From the NCBI GenBank assembly GCA_009746045.1, contig RPFO01000670.1, forward strand, positions 1,633,476-1,697,475: a DNA stretch of 64,000 nucleotides. Direction: 5' to 3'. A model generated the notes under the pieces. That model made no database searches and had not been told where the DNA came from. It worked only from the letters and a program-made list of their open reading frames with translations. Within the stretch, counting starts at the first letter, position 1; every line of letters starts with the position of its first letter. The DNA comes from Mesostigma viride (lineage: Eukaryota; Streptophyta; Mesostigmatophyceae; Mesostigmatales; Mesostigmataceae). Of the stretch, positions 21,179 to 33,200 are shown one piece after another. The position numbers and the translations under genes were made by a program.

Positions 21179-24100
21179 CTAACGGAAATAAGAGGTCATG
21201 CTCCACATGATTCCTGCTGCAACCACGTTGATGATCACCGTCTGTGGGACAGCCATGTCAAAATGCAGATGCACAACCCACAGAAAAGGCGCACAAATTA
21301 GTCCTTGCATACATGGGTGACGCTGAGACCGAGCAAAGCACGGGACATATTCAGAAAGGGCAAGCAAAATGATGTAAACTGTTCATTCCACATGCAAACA
21401 CCGCCAAAGTTCTTTTTTAAAAAAGTGGTGATCTCCAAGCACAAGGCATGCGACGCCTTCAACCCACGGCCTATCTTCCCTCGATGTGCAGACACCCGGC
21501 CGTACTCAGCGTGCAGCAGCCAGCACCTGTCCAACACGCGCAAAGACCACCTCTCTTTTTTCACTGGATGATGAGCCAAGGGGTTGCGCATGCCGAGGCT
21601 ACTACCTGGGTATGCATTCTAGCTGAAAAACATGTCTCTGCAAGAACATGCCCCGATGCCAAGACCATGAAACCCTCTTCCGTGGCCCAGGCCGCGATGG
21701 AGACCCAACTACCCCTGTGCACGCGCTCTCTCTCATCCATGCGGGCACCTGTGCGCCGCCGCTACATAGTACAGCCACCACACAGTCTAGCCGCTTCAGA
21801 GCAATGACTGCACCGCGATGATGCCACCACCAGCACAGGGCAAGGCAGGGGTGGCCTGACTAGACACGCCGTCCCCCCCCCACCAATCGCTCTCAAGACG
21901 CAAGGGTACACCGGTGCTGCAAACCGCCCGCCCGTCCCGTGAGGGTAAGATAGCATACCCACCGCCCTGTGTGCCTACACTGGTCACACACTCCCAGCCA
22001 GACATGGAGCGCATCGCATGTCCAGAGCTTGCCACATGGGGAACAGGGCGAGCAAGGACCGGGTATATGCAGCCAGGATCCAGTGCCACCGAGCCAGGTT
22101 GCCACACAGACAGGCCATCCGGCCAGTGGTCCATGCGGCGCGTCCCAACACCAGGCACAGTGGCCAGAGGTCTACGTGGCGCGGCGCCCACCTGGAACTC
22201 AAGCATCCAGAAGGGGAGGCTCTTCTTGAGCAGAAGCGCCACGCCGTTGGGCAATGTGACCGAGAGCTGTGGGGCGGGGGCGAGGCAAGTTGATTGTTAC
22301 AATAGGAAAGTCATACTATGATTTGTTACCACATATAATTTTTGTTTATTTGAAGTGGAGGGGACACGATGAAGCAGAGAAGCGGCAGTGAGGCGGCATG
22401 CGCTACCAGGGTGGCACGTCTTTGGATATAATGGAGGCGCGTGTTGTTCGCATGGAGGCGTGTGTTGTTCGTATGGTGGCGTGTCTTTGGATAGAATGGA
22501 GGCGCGTGTTGTTCGCATGGGGGCATGTGTCAGCATGATGGCCGTTGCTCAGTAACACACCAAGGCAAACTGCTGCACACACAGTGATGCCTTCGAACAC
22601 GATCACTCCCGTTTCCCCATGCGCATGTCAATATTTACTGACACAAAACTGTTCCTCGCGTTCCAACGCCAACCCGTCCCACCCACAGGTACAGCGGCAC
22701 ACGAGCCAACGCACGACCTCGCCCCCTCATGCCCCACTGCAGCCCGCTGCATGCCATGGCACAACAAGGCACACAAGTGGCCCCTCCACCGCACAAGCCC
22801 CTCGCGCGGCAGGAGTGGGGGGAGGAGGCGAGCACGAGGGACCACGTGCCCGCAGGAAGCACAACTGCATCCATCACAAGGACGCTGGCTGATGCTGGCA
22901 TAGTGGCAGCACGCCTGCTCTACCACTGCCACTGGCGCACGCACAGAGGGGTATATCATCACAACGACGCACACACAAAAAGGGGTGTGAAAAGAAAAGT
23001 GGGGTACAGCTCTTCCGCTGGCAACGCTCAAGTGGGGATATAAGGCATCCATCCACGGGTACAAGGCATCCATCCACGGGTACAAGGCATCCATCCACGG
23101 GTACAAGGCATCCATCCACGGGTGCAAGGCATCCATCCACGGGTGCAAGGCATCCATCCACAAGGCATCCATCCACGGGTACAAGGCATCCATCCACGGG
23201 TACAAGGCATCCATCTGCCATGGGTGCACGAACCAGGATGGCGGCGATGGAGGAGCCAAGGATGAGCCCCATGGAGCGCAGCAGGTTGCGCACGCCCTGT
23301 GCCTTGGCCTTCTCAGGGTCCGACTGGGGAGCACACGCACAAGGGGGTGAGGGTGTAGAGGGCAAACGGGTGGGGTGGAGGGCTTAAATGTCTAAGAGTA
23401 TGTGTGCATGTGGGGGGGGATGTGTGTCAAAGAATGGGGGGGGGGAGAAAGGGAAGAGGGGGGGAAGGGAAGGGGGGGGGGGGGGGGCATTGTGGTTGCG
23501 TTGCACATGCATTTCGAAATGCAGGTAGTGAATACCAGTAGCGATCCAGCCTGTGAAGCATAACAGCTTAGGTGTCGGATCAAAGGGCACCCAGACCTAA
23601 GTGCCTGAGACTGTGAGCATGCATGTGTTTTGAATATGGCGTGTACGCGTGTATGCGTGCATACCGCAACCAAGCAAAAAAAATGTCTGAAACGTTGCTG
23701 CTTGCCATCGATACATCCTGCTGCAAATGGCCAACATGCAACAAAGGCACCACACTCTAAGGGGCCGCAGCAGCCCGGTGCTGATAAGGGGGCTGCAGCC
23801 GCACGGTGCTACCAGCCACATACAGGGTACCCGTGAGCGGCTCATCCTGCCATCACGCAGGTTGTCTACCCAGCTGTGGTGGCCCTACCGGCGGTGGGAA
23901 GAGCTCCGTTTGCTTTGCGTTCATGCGGAAGAGGAAGCCGACGGAGCCCCACACGGTCGGCTGCAGCTTGGCCATGGTGGACATAAGGCTCCACGCGACC
24001 TGCACGCACGGCACATGGGGGTGGGGGCAGATATTTTAATACATCAGGGGCACTACAGCTGATTTGCGGGAATCAGAAAAAAAATAAAAATCGCTGGCAT

Positions 24101-25959
24101 GCTGTTTCCTTGGAAAGACGGTGGTACTTGGTAGCTGGTCGCTGGAAGGCATGGTTGGGGGGAATGAGACGACCCTGGGCACAGGCAGAGAACCCTGGCA
24201 GCATGCACACCGAGTCGAATATTGCTGCCTTGATGTGCTCTGGGTGCCGTGCCGCATGCCTCGCAGACAATGAGGGACATGTGCCCAGGTGATTGCTAGG
24301 CCATGTGCCCTACGGCAGTGGGCGCCACAAAGAGCAGGCATGCATGTGCCATGCCATCCACGGTACTCAGCGTGTCCCTGGGCATGAGCATGCGCAGGCA
24401 TCTTCACTTCGTCACCCAGGATGGCCCGTGCTCCACGTCAAGAGCCCACTGTTCTGCCCACCCATCAACTGCCATCGAAGCAACCTACCAATGAGTGCGG
24501 CCTATGAACGAACATGCCATGAAGATGATGTGTCATGCAGAGGTATACCACGCGGGCCAGCAGTCAGCTAGCAACGAACCAACCTACCAACCTCAATGCA
24601 AGGTGCCAACGACCACGAAGCAGAAGCAATCTGCCATGAAGGCGGCCTACCAAGGGACCAACTGACCATGAAGGCGGCGATACCCGCGTTGATGAGGCGG
24701 TCCTTGTCAGAGACCGCCGCAAACCTGCACGGACGCATGGGAGGGGGATGACAATGGAGGATGAGGCCAACAGACCAGGAGAGGCAGTCGAGGGAGGAAG
24801 CCAAGTACAACAATGTCACGATCCAACCCCTCGCGAGGGGGGGGGGGGGGGGCAGGTTGCCTTTAAAAGCCGTAGCAGACTCATTATGCACGCGGGTGAG
24901 AAACACAGGTCTGGCTCATGGGGGGGGAATCAGCCGGGTGCCGGGTGCTGGGAGAGCGCACTGCAGCCAAGGGTAGTTGAAGGGAAGAACAGAGGGGAGA
25001 ATGGAAGAGGAGGAAAGAGGAGGCAGAGGTGAGCAGGGTCGGGCAAAAGGGGAATATGAAGTCCGACAAAAAATAGAGACAACGGTGAGTACAGCCCCAT
25101 CCTAGCCACAACCGTGCCAGCAGATACAGCGAACAAACCAGGGCCGCAGGGGAAACCTATTTACCAAACCAGGGCAACGTTGCAAACCTACCACCCAAGC
25201 AGGTCCACATTGGAAACCTAACCATTGGGCCGTAGAGGAGCTGTGGCACCCACCGCGGCCTCCAAGGGAAGTAGTCTTTCCGGTCGCCGCCGTACAGGAT
25301 GTCCTTGGACACCTGGCAGGGTGGGGCAGGGTGGGCAGCCACGCATAGGCAGGGAACAGCATGGTTAGCAGGGGCAGGGGGGGGGGGGGGGGGGGGGGGG
25401 GGGGGAGCAGGGTCATGCCATGCACTGCCCAGGCCATCCGCGCAATCGCGCATCACTAGTCGGTCCTGAACAGTATTGTCCACATATGGACATGGCTTTT
25501 GCAACCACCTGCCTGTCCGAATCCGCCTGTTGTGGCGGTGGCGGTGGGGATGGCAGCGGTGGGGGTGGGGGTGGGGGTGGGGGTGGGGTGGGGTGGGGTG
25601 GGGTGGGGTGGGGTGGGGTGGGGTGGGGTGGGGTGGGGTGGGGCGGGGTGGGATGGGGTGGGGTGGGGTGGGGTGGGGTGGGGTGGGGTGGGGTGGGGTG
25701 GGGTGGGGTGGGGTGGGGTGGGGTGGGGTGGGGTGGGGTGGGGTGGGGTGGGGTGGGGTGGGGTGGGGTGGGGTGGGGGGTGGGGTGGGGTGGGGTGGGG
25801 TCGGGTGGGGTGGGGTGGGGTGGGGTGGGGTAGGTTGGGGTGGGGTGGGGTGGGGTAGGGTGGGGTGGGGTGGGGTGGGGTGGAGGGGGGTGGGCAATGG
25901 TGGTGGTGGTGGGCAGTGAGGGTGGTGGTGCAGGTGGGGGGGCTGGGTGGGGGCAGCGG

Positions 25960-25994
<35 letters not shown>

Positions 25995-28900
25995 ACGGCT
26001 GTGGTGGTGGTGGTGGTGGTGGTGGTGGTGGTGGTGGTGGTGGTGGTGGTGGTGGTGGTGGTGGTGGTGGTGGTGGTGGTGGTGGTGGTGGTGGTGGTGG
26101 TGGCGGTGGTGATGCTCCCCCAGCCTCGCATTACCACCATGATGACAAAGTCCACACGATAGTGTACTGGAACTTCTGGATCGCTAAAACTGGAACAAGT
26201 CTTCTTTCTCTGTTTTAAGCTACCCCGAAAAGGTTCAGCCTGATGCTGCCTATCTACCACGCGTTGACGTATAACCACTGGCTTCCCATGGTGCTGGGCC
26301 ATTCCCCCCGCCTGCCCGTGGGAACAGTGGCCACCCATGTGTGGTGCATGAAGTGTGTGCCTGTGTGATGCATGTACGTGATCAGTGCAGACAAACACTG
26401 CTGTGGTCCAACAGCTGACCTTGCCGATATTGCATGACGGCAACATTTTGCAATACTACGAAAGCATGATTGGCTTTTGAGGCCGCTTTTTCAGCGAAGC
26501 ACACCGGCAACGCAACCTCCCCATGAGCGTCCAAATGCTGCCAGCAGCCAGTCATCCTGCCACCATCCCACATTTCCGCCCTCCCTCCTCCCTCCCTCCC
26601 TCCCTCCCTCCCTCCCTCCCTCCCCCCTTCCCCCTCCCTCCCTCCGCCCTCCCTCCCTCCCCCCTCCCTCCCTCCCCCCTCCCTACCTCCGCCCTCCCTA
26701 CCTCCCCCCTCCCTACCTCCCTTTCTCCTCCCAATCCTCCCCCTACATAGTGCATATATGTGCCCTGTACAGTATCTGGGGCCCCTGTCAACCGTAGGAC
26801 ATCCATCATACCGCACATTGAATGGCAGATTGCCCCAATCTACCACAGGTGAACGCTCACCGACACATTCCCCGCCGACCGCTGTGTGAAGGATCCCATC
26901 AGCAGCGTGTCGTACGCGCGGGACAGCTGGGGGGACAGGGGGGTGAGGGCGTGACAGGCCGGGGAAGCAAAGGGGTGAGGGGTTGAGGGGTTGGGGGTCA
27001 GTGGTCTTGTGGGTGACGAGTGGAGGGGGGTAGCGGGGCAGGACACGAGAGGGGCGGGGGCCCATGGGGGTGAGGGAGAAGGGGCAGAGGAGTCAGGGGG
27101 GCCAGGGGTGAGTTGGCAAGGGCCCAGATTCCCGCCAAACTCGCGCGTAAGATACAGCACATCAAGATTGCGTGCATGTGCCTGACGGATACCTCTCCCT
27201 CGCACCTTGCTGCTGCATGCCAGCAAGCCTGTCACCAACAAGACAGTGACCGCAGTGAGCAAGCCAGGCTAGATCCTTGTGTGTGCGGTGACTGGTGACT
27301 GCGGGGGGCAGTGTCCACACAGAAGGGTCCACACAAGTCCACTTCCACCGGCCAAGCCCACAAGAACGATCTGTCCTAAAAAAGCAGATCCAACCACCCT
27401 TTGTGGGCATCGCAAGCAACCAAGGGTCGTGGTCCTGCATAACGTCTCTGAGACAGAACACCAGGGCACAATCAGTATACCGGTGGTTGGTTGGCTCATT
27501 GATACGAACCACCCGAACAAGCAAGGTGGGGGTGCAAGCAGCAGGCGGCATCCCGTGCCCCAAAGCCGCCCGCTGCACAAAAACAACGCCGGCTAATACA
27601 ATGGCCACCCGCAGCAGGTCATCCAGGAAGCTGGCACCTATGCGAAGCAAACTCTGCAAGAAAAACAACATGGTAATAGCCGTTGTTCTGACAGTAATAA
27701 TAACAACAATAGAAATCCTAATGACACTAATACTTGCTTGGAACCTGCAGTGTGTGTGTGGGTAAACAGTAAACAGGTTGGGCAGAATTGGGAATCCGTC
27801 GTTGCCATTATCGCTGTCACGCTATTCCTCGAGTGATGGGATGGAGAGGACAAGGATAAGAAGACGAGAGTTACCCACGCCCGTCGCCTGCATGCATGGT
27901 AGTCTGGGTGATGTAACATATGCTATAAAGCATGTTTAGTCCAGAGACAACGTGTTCAAAAACGGACTGGGCATGCCCATTCATCTGAATGCACAGTAGC
28001 ACCCCCGCGTCCTATCCACCTCCACCCAGCGGGCTCAACTCGGCCTGCATGCCCTCATCACCACAAACGACACCCACCTCGGCCTGCTTGGCTTCGTCGT
28101 TTCCGATCAGCTTCTGCTTCCGCTTGAACGCCTTCTTGATGTCGTCAAAGCTGGTGCCGCGAGAGACTCCCAGGACCTGCACCCAGGGAGCCGGCCACCG
28201 GCCACGCAACCGGTGCACTACTCGTGTTACTCGTGAACGCAACCGACTGATTACATCCCGTGAATGCAGTAGACGCGTTAAACACCGTGAGTGCAGTAGA
28301 CGCGTTGTATGCCGTGAATGCAGTAACGCATCAAACCTCAAGGCAACATGCGCATGCAATCTCATTCATGTAACAGACGGGCGGTGAGTAACCCAGTATC
28401 AGTTTTCCGTCAGGTTGCTTCAGACCTAGGACAGAAGGGTTGCAACGTGCGACTGCTCTCTCGGCTAAACATACGCCATCCCATGGCCACGCTGGGTAAG
28501 GCAACGCAGGCACAGGGGCATAGGGTTGGCGAGAAGGGCAAATGTGCAGGGGGTGGCTGCGGGAGGAGCCGGCACGTGTGATAACTCTGGATGCATGTGG
28601 GGAAGGGGAAGAAAGCTTGCGCGGGAGACGAGGAAGCCAAGCCGGAGGGAGCAGTAAAAATAGTGGTATTTGAGAATTATGAGTAGGAACGAAGACCTAG
28701 GGGAGGGCAACGTACCGGAAATAAAGCCGTGCCAAACGAATTGACACGTGAGGCCTGCTTTATTGTCAGGAAATTCGTAGTATTTTGTGGGTGCCTTGGA
28801 CACACAGTTCCAAAAGCCCTGGATCTCTATACGAGATTATGACCAACCAGGTTATGCCACAATACGATCTCTATTTGCAGTATAGCGACGAGTAGCAATC

Positions 28901-29462
28901 GTACTACTTCAAGCTATACATGTCATTCTAATTTCATTTTCCCGGTTACGCTGGGCACCCCCCGAATGCCACATTCGTGGTTAATGCACAACAATGCATG
29001 CTTAAGCCACGAACAAACAGCTGTGGAGTCGCGATAATTCCGCTGATGTTGAACCTTCGACCAGCGGACTAGGGGAAATTAGTGGCAATACCTTATAAGG
29101 ATCCGCATCGCCAGATGAAGACCCTGATCCTGCCCCAGCAGCGCTGCATTGCACTGGCGCCCACCGTTTGCCCAGCGAAAACTGCCTGAACCACCAGGTA
29201 TACATCACAAGACGAGCGTGTCCGACACGAGTTCAGCCTTCAGAACAGAAGATACAGCTGCGGTTAAAAAAAAGGGCGGTCGATTACAGACAAACCGGTA
29301 AAACGCTTGCACGAAGCTGCATGCGCACTTTTGGGTGGATTGAACTGCCACACGGGAACCGTGGAATGGTGACGGTAGCCGTTGGACTTTGGCGACCAAT
29401 CCCTGGAAGGACCGTGGCGTACAATGGGTAAAGTTTCCCGTCATCATCGCAATAGAAACCAT
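21179..29462 (-). CDS. CPP1-like (DUF3353) chloroplast J-like membrane protein
   Basis: Ten exons on the minus strand: 29462-29329, 29185-29092, 28176-28078, 26926-26861, 25312-25254, 24724-24667, 23999-23889, 23323-23234, 22266-22192, 21241-21179. All phases match and give about 282 residues, the size of plant relatives. After a probable transit peptide (VQCSAAG near 56-62) comes a J-like domain, DPYKVLGVSRGTSFDDIKKAF, without the HPD motif, then LSRAYDTLLMGSFTQR; this pairing is typical of CPP1/DUF3353. FPWRPRF precedes three or four membrane segments (INAGIAAFMVAWSLM, LRSMGLILGSSIAAIL, VIINVVAAGIMW). In plants CPP1 is a holdase that stabilises the protochlorophyllide reductase POR. The last eight exons are secure; the first exon and its donor are my best guess, an alternative start being the ATG near 29,205. 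Confidence 0.88.
23043..23215. repeat. 21-bp minisatellite in CPP1-like intron 8
   Basis: About eight to nine units of AAGGCATCCATCCACGGGTAC, with one shortened unit near 23,160. It starts only about 20 bp downstream (on the gene's strand) of the donor of exon 8. Confidence 0.85.
25379..25405. repeat. Poly-G/poly-C run
   Basis: An uninterrupted run of about 26-27 G on the plus strand inside intron 4 of the CPP1-like gene (exons numbered from 29,462); in the gene's own transcript it is poly-C. Confidence 0.9.
25555..25895. repeat. (GGGGT)n array
   Basis: About 60 units of the pentamer GGGGT with a few variants (GGGCG, GGATG, GGTAG). It lies in intron 4 of the minus-strand CPP1-like gene, so the transcript carries CCCCA. 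The plus strand has strong potential for G-quadruplexes. Confidence 0.95.
25955..26112. repeat. (GGC)n and (GGT)n arrays
   Basis: A short GGC run (about 25,959-25,983) is followed by about 35 GGT units (25,999-26,102). It belongs to the same intron as the GGGGT array. Confidence 0.95.
26576..26740. repeat. (CCCT)n-rich tract
   Basis: CCCT/CCTC units with interruptions inside intron 4 of the CPP1-like gene. Here the transcript strand is the AGGG-rich one, opposite to the neighbouring arrays. Confidence 0.9.
27609..27653 (-). other. Candidate 45-nt cassette exon in the CPP1-like gene
   Basis: Between the exons 28176-28078 and 26926-26861 lies a 45-base piece with a good acceptor (TTTTTCTTGCAG) and a possible donor (CGG then GTGGCC). 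It is phase 0 at both ends and would add SLLRIGASFLDDLLR without shifting frame. Relatives of the family, as I recall them, join the flanking exons directly, so this is either an optional exon or a chance open stretch. Confidence 0.25.
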
Positions 29463-30274
29463 GGCTATTTATGCCAGGAACGGCAAGAAAAACAAGGCGA
29501 TGGTGGAGAGACTACAAAATATTCTGCTTATCCGTCGGAAATTTGTCGCGCGCACGTGCATGAAGGGCGAAGGCACAGCGACCACAACCGGCTTCGGGAC
29601 GTGATGCTGTGTGTTGCAGTTATGCCACCTGCTGTAACCTGGGTAGGCCAATTCCATCTACAGGCCAATACACTAGTTGTTGTTGACTTGATTCCCACGC
29701 CGGACATGGGCAGCAGGGATTGGAAACGGCCGAGGGCATCGCTTGCGCGTTGTTGTTGCGTATCACCGAGTCTGATTATATGTTCAATCTATTATTAAAG
29801 TCACATCGCTAGCTGTTTGTCCAATGAAAGCCAGTTGTTTATGAGTACCGTATCTCTTGTCAATGTAGTACAGCGCCGATGACCTGCCAGCACGACACCC
29901 ACTCGTCTCGCTTTGCCAAGCGCCCGGGACGACAGTGCCTTGCGTGCACCGAAGCTTGGCAACCATTGCCGAAGGTTGTCACAGGCAGACTGCTGCCTTG
30001 GAAGCCCAAATCACGCCATCGAGAGACCGGCCCTTCATCTTTTGCTCCCAGCATGGGGGAGTCCAGTAGACGGGGCACTTAATGATTTACGCATTCAAAT
30101 TTCAGATTGGCTTTTGGTGTTGACTGTTAACTCGTCTTGCGAATAGCGATGTAAATGATGTTGTTAGCTTTGAACCAAGTATAATCACTTCACGCGCTGG
30201 AAGGTGCGGCGGCAAACGTATCTTGCTCGGGCCTTCGTATGGCCGCCGGCGTGAGGCCGGGAAAGTCTAGTAGT
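29463..30274. promoter_or_regulatory. Divergent intergenic region, CPP1-like / GOS1
   Basis: The two genes are transcribed away from each other from this 0.8-kb stretch, which must hold both promoters. I see no clear TATA box or recognised motif. Confidence 0.5.
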
Positions 30275-33200
30275 ATGGCGGGCCGGGGTGGAACGGTAGC
30301 GGTGTCGATGGCGCAGGGCGGCTCGTCACGGATGTGGGAAGATTTGCGGAAAGAGGTGGGCATGTGGCTCGAAATCACTTGACCGCATGCTTGACGTCCA
30401 AGAACATGTTATTGTTTTCCAAGGGCATGCGTGGTAATACACAATAACAGTTAGCAAGTTGGCCTTAGACCGGTTATCACCTTAGCATGGAAGGCATCGG
30501 GCCATTGTTTATTGCAGGCTATGTCGTTACATTTTTCGATCAACTTTATCGCCTCACGATCCTGAACCGCCTCTTCTATTTACCTGCTTCTCAGGCTCGC
30601 AAGCTTGAAGGAGAGTTGGACTTCAAGCTTGCATCCTACTCAAAGTTGGGTGCCGGTGCGTCGGGCGATGCCGAGGCGCCTGACCTGGTTTCCACCACGA
30701 AAGCCGTCGAAATAGAGGAGCTCTTGCGGCGGTTGCTGGAAGTAAATGACGCGATGGCAAACTGTGTGAATGGAGGCGGCTCCGATGTGCTCACGCACAC
30801 ATTGGCACGGCACCGGGACATCCTGCATGAGTTTACCGAGGTGAGTAAGTTTACCGAGGCTTGCATGAGTCTATAGCGGTACTGCTTGCATGAGTCGACT
30901 GAGATAAGTAAGGCTTGCCCAGCTCGGCGCCCCGTGGCCACGGCCATGCCAGTATTGGATGACTTGTCCCTCATTTATCGCTGTTGCCTTATCCACCCTT
31001 CCATTGACATCAGGTTCAAGATTTGTCCTGCTTTCCATTGGGGTGTCCTTGCTGGTATTTGGGCCTGTTGCCATCAGGTACTAGGGCGCTGCCACCCTGG
31101 CGCTTTTTTGTGCGGTGCCTGTTGCCCCTTTCATGCCCTTTTGTCATCCTGAAGTTCAAGGCCTTTCCACTGTTCTGGCGTCTCGCGGTGCCCCTATTCA
31201 CTGCCGTGGCGTGACCATTGTTAAGAGGCCAAACATACAAAGTATAACTCATGAGATACAGGAGATGCATCCCCTGTGCTGTAGGTGGACCCCGCGGTGG
31301 GGCGCACATGCCAGGCTTGCCCGCCTTGCCCGCCCTCCGTGCCCTCAATGCTCGGCTCACCCACCTTGCCCGCTCATGCCCGCTCATGCCCGCTCATGCC
31401 CGCTCATGCCCGCTCATGCCCGCTCATGCCCGCTCATGCCCGCTCATGCCCGCTCATGCCCGCTCATGCCCGCTCATGCCCGCTCATGCCCGCTCATGCC
31501 CGCTCATGCCCGCTCGTGCCCGCTCATGCCCGCTCATGCCCGCTTATGCCGGCCCATGTACCTCCCGGCCCGTGATCCCCATCCACCCCTTCCCTCTTGC
31601 AGGAGTTCAAGCGTGCACGTGCCACTATGGCCCACCACCGCGAGCACGCAGAGCTACTCGGGGGCTTTGGGGGGGGACCTGCCGCCGACATCGCGGGGGG
31701 TTCCTTCCTGGGTGTCCCTGGGGGTGCGGCGGCCGGCGGCATGGGGCGGGAGCACGCGCTCCTGCGTGAGCGCGGCAGCATCCACAGCTCCACCGCGCAG
31801 GTATTGCACACACTGGGGTGGGGCACGCACATGATTGCGTGCCTTCCCGCATGTGATGCGCTCTCATGGGTAGCGCATGCGTACATGGGTGGTGTTTGAA
31901 TGAGTTTTGTGCGCATGAGACGTATATAGAGGCATGAGACGTTCAGGGCCGTACGGCGCCCCACCATCTTCGCTGCATACAGCGCGAAGGAAGGTCATGA
32001 GGATTGCTAGAAGTAGGTAAGCCGATTTTATAAGGGGTCGCATTTGCAGAGCCCACCAGTGCTTCTGCTAAGGGTTTTTGTCATTCGTCAACTTGTTGAC
32101 TATTTGCCTCGGCACTTCGTCAAATGGTTGACTATTTGCCTCAGCAATTCGTCAAACTGGTTGACTATTTGCCTTGGCGCTTCGTCAACCCTGGGGGGGG
32201 GGGGGGGAAAGGAGGAAGCTTTATTTCTTCATAATTAACTACTGAAGGTCGCTCACGCCTCACACACGCATGTAATGCATGTGGATAAAACATAATATCA
32301 CGTAGTGGTTGTTGACAACTGCATAAACTACAGAATAATTACCAGTATCGTTCACAGCTAGGCCTGAGTCAAGTGTGCACAGCACGAGGCCATTAAACAA
32401 CCATTACATCCTCCTCGCTGCTATCAACAGGCACTACTGGCACAGTTTTGTCCGAGCTTGGCCCTGCACCCTGCGCGCTGCGCGCGCCTGTCCACTGGTT
32501 GTACTCCTGTCTCTGCCTTTTCGCTGCTGGCTTTCTCTTGCCCTTCTTCTCCCCCTTCTTCCCTGGCTCAGAGCTGCCGTCATCATCGGCCTTGCTCATT
32601 TCTGTCTGGGCCCCCTCCTCGCCAGATTCCTCCTCGCCAGATTCCTCCTCGCCAGAGTTTGAGGCGCTGTCAGCTAGATGATGCTGACTGGCCGCCATCT
32701 TCCTCTTCCTGCGCATTAGACCCATCCTCTTCCTCACGCTCTACTCTCTTGCGTTTGTCGCGACCCTGCCTGCCCTCCTTTTCATCTAAACTGCGGCCTA
32801 GGTCGACGATATTTTCCGTTTCTACAATTTCTCCAGCTTGCTTCTTAAACAGAGCATCTAAGGTGCTAGTCTTGAAACCTGCCAACCCGTTTTTCTTCGA
32901 CATTCTCTAGCTCATGCAACACTACCTAAACATCGCCGCCGCCATTATCGAAACAATTTCGCATGCAATATTTTATCGCACATGAAGTCGCCAGTCGGCC
33001 TGAGGTCGTCACGTAATGAATACCATGATTGCCCACCAAACACCAGGGTGATTACAGGTAATAATTTTTTCATGCCCTGGTCGGCTCAAGTCCTGCCTTG
33101 CTCGTCTTCAGTTTTGGTACCCGAGCATTGTCCTGAACCGTACTGACGTACTGTCTTTCCAAACCAACTCCAACTCATGCAGCGTACCTAGGATTCAGAT

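Noticed and set aside
25555-25895. Interstitial telomere
   Set aside because: The pentamer lacks the TTTAGGG/TTTTAGGG form of green algae and plants and lies between exons of one gene.
25157-26446. 429-codon minus-strand frame
   Set aside because: It is one real CPP1-like exon (25,312-25,254) read through into GGGGT/GGT repeats.
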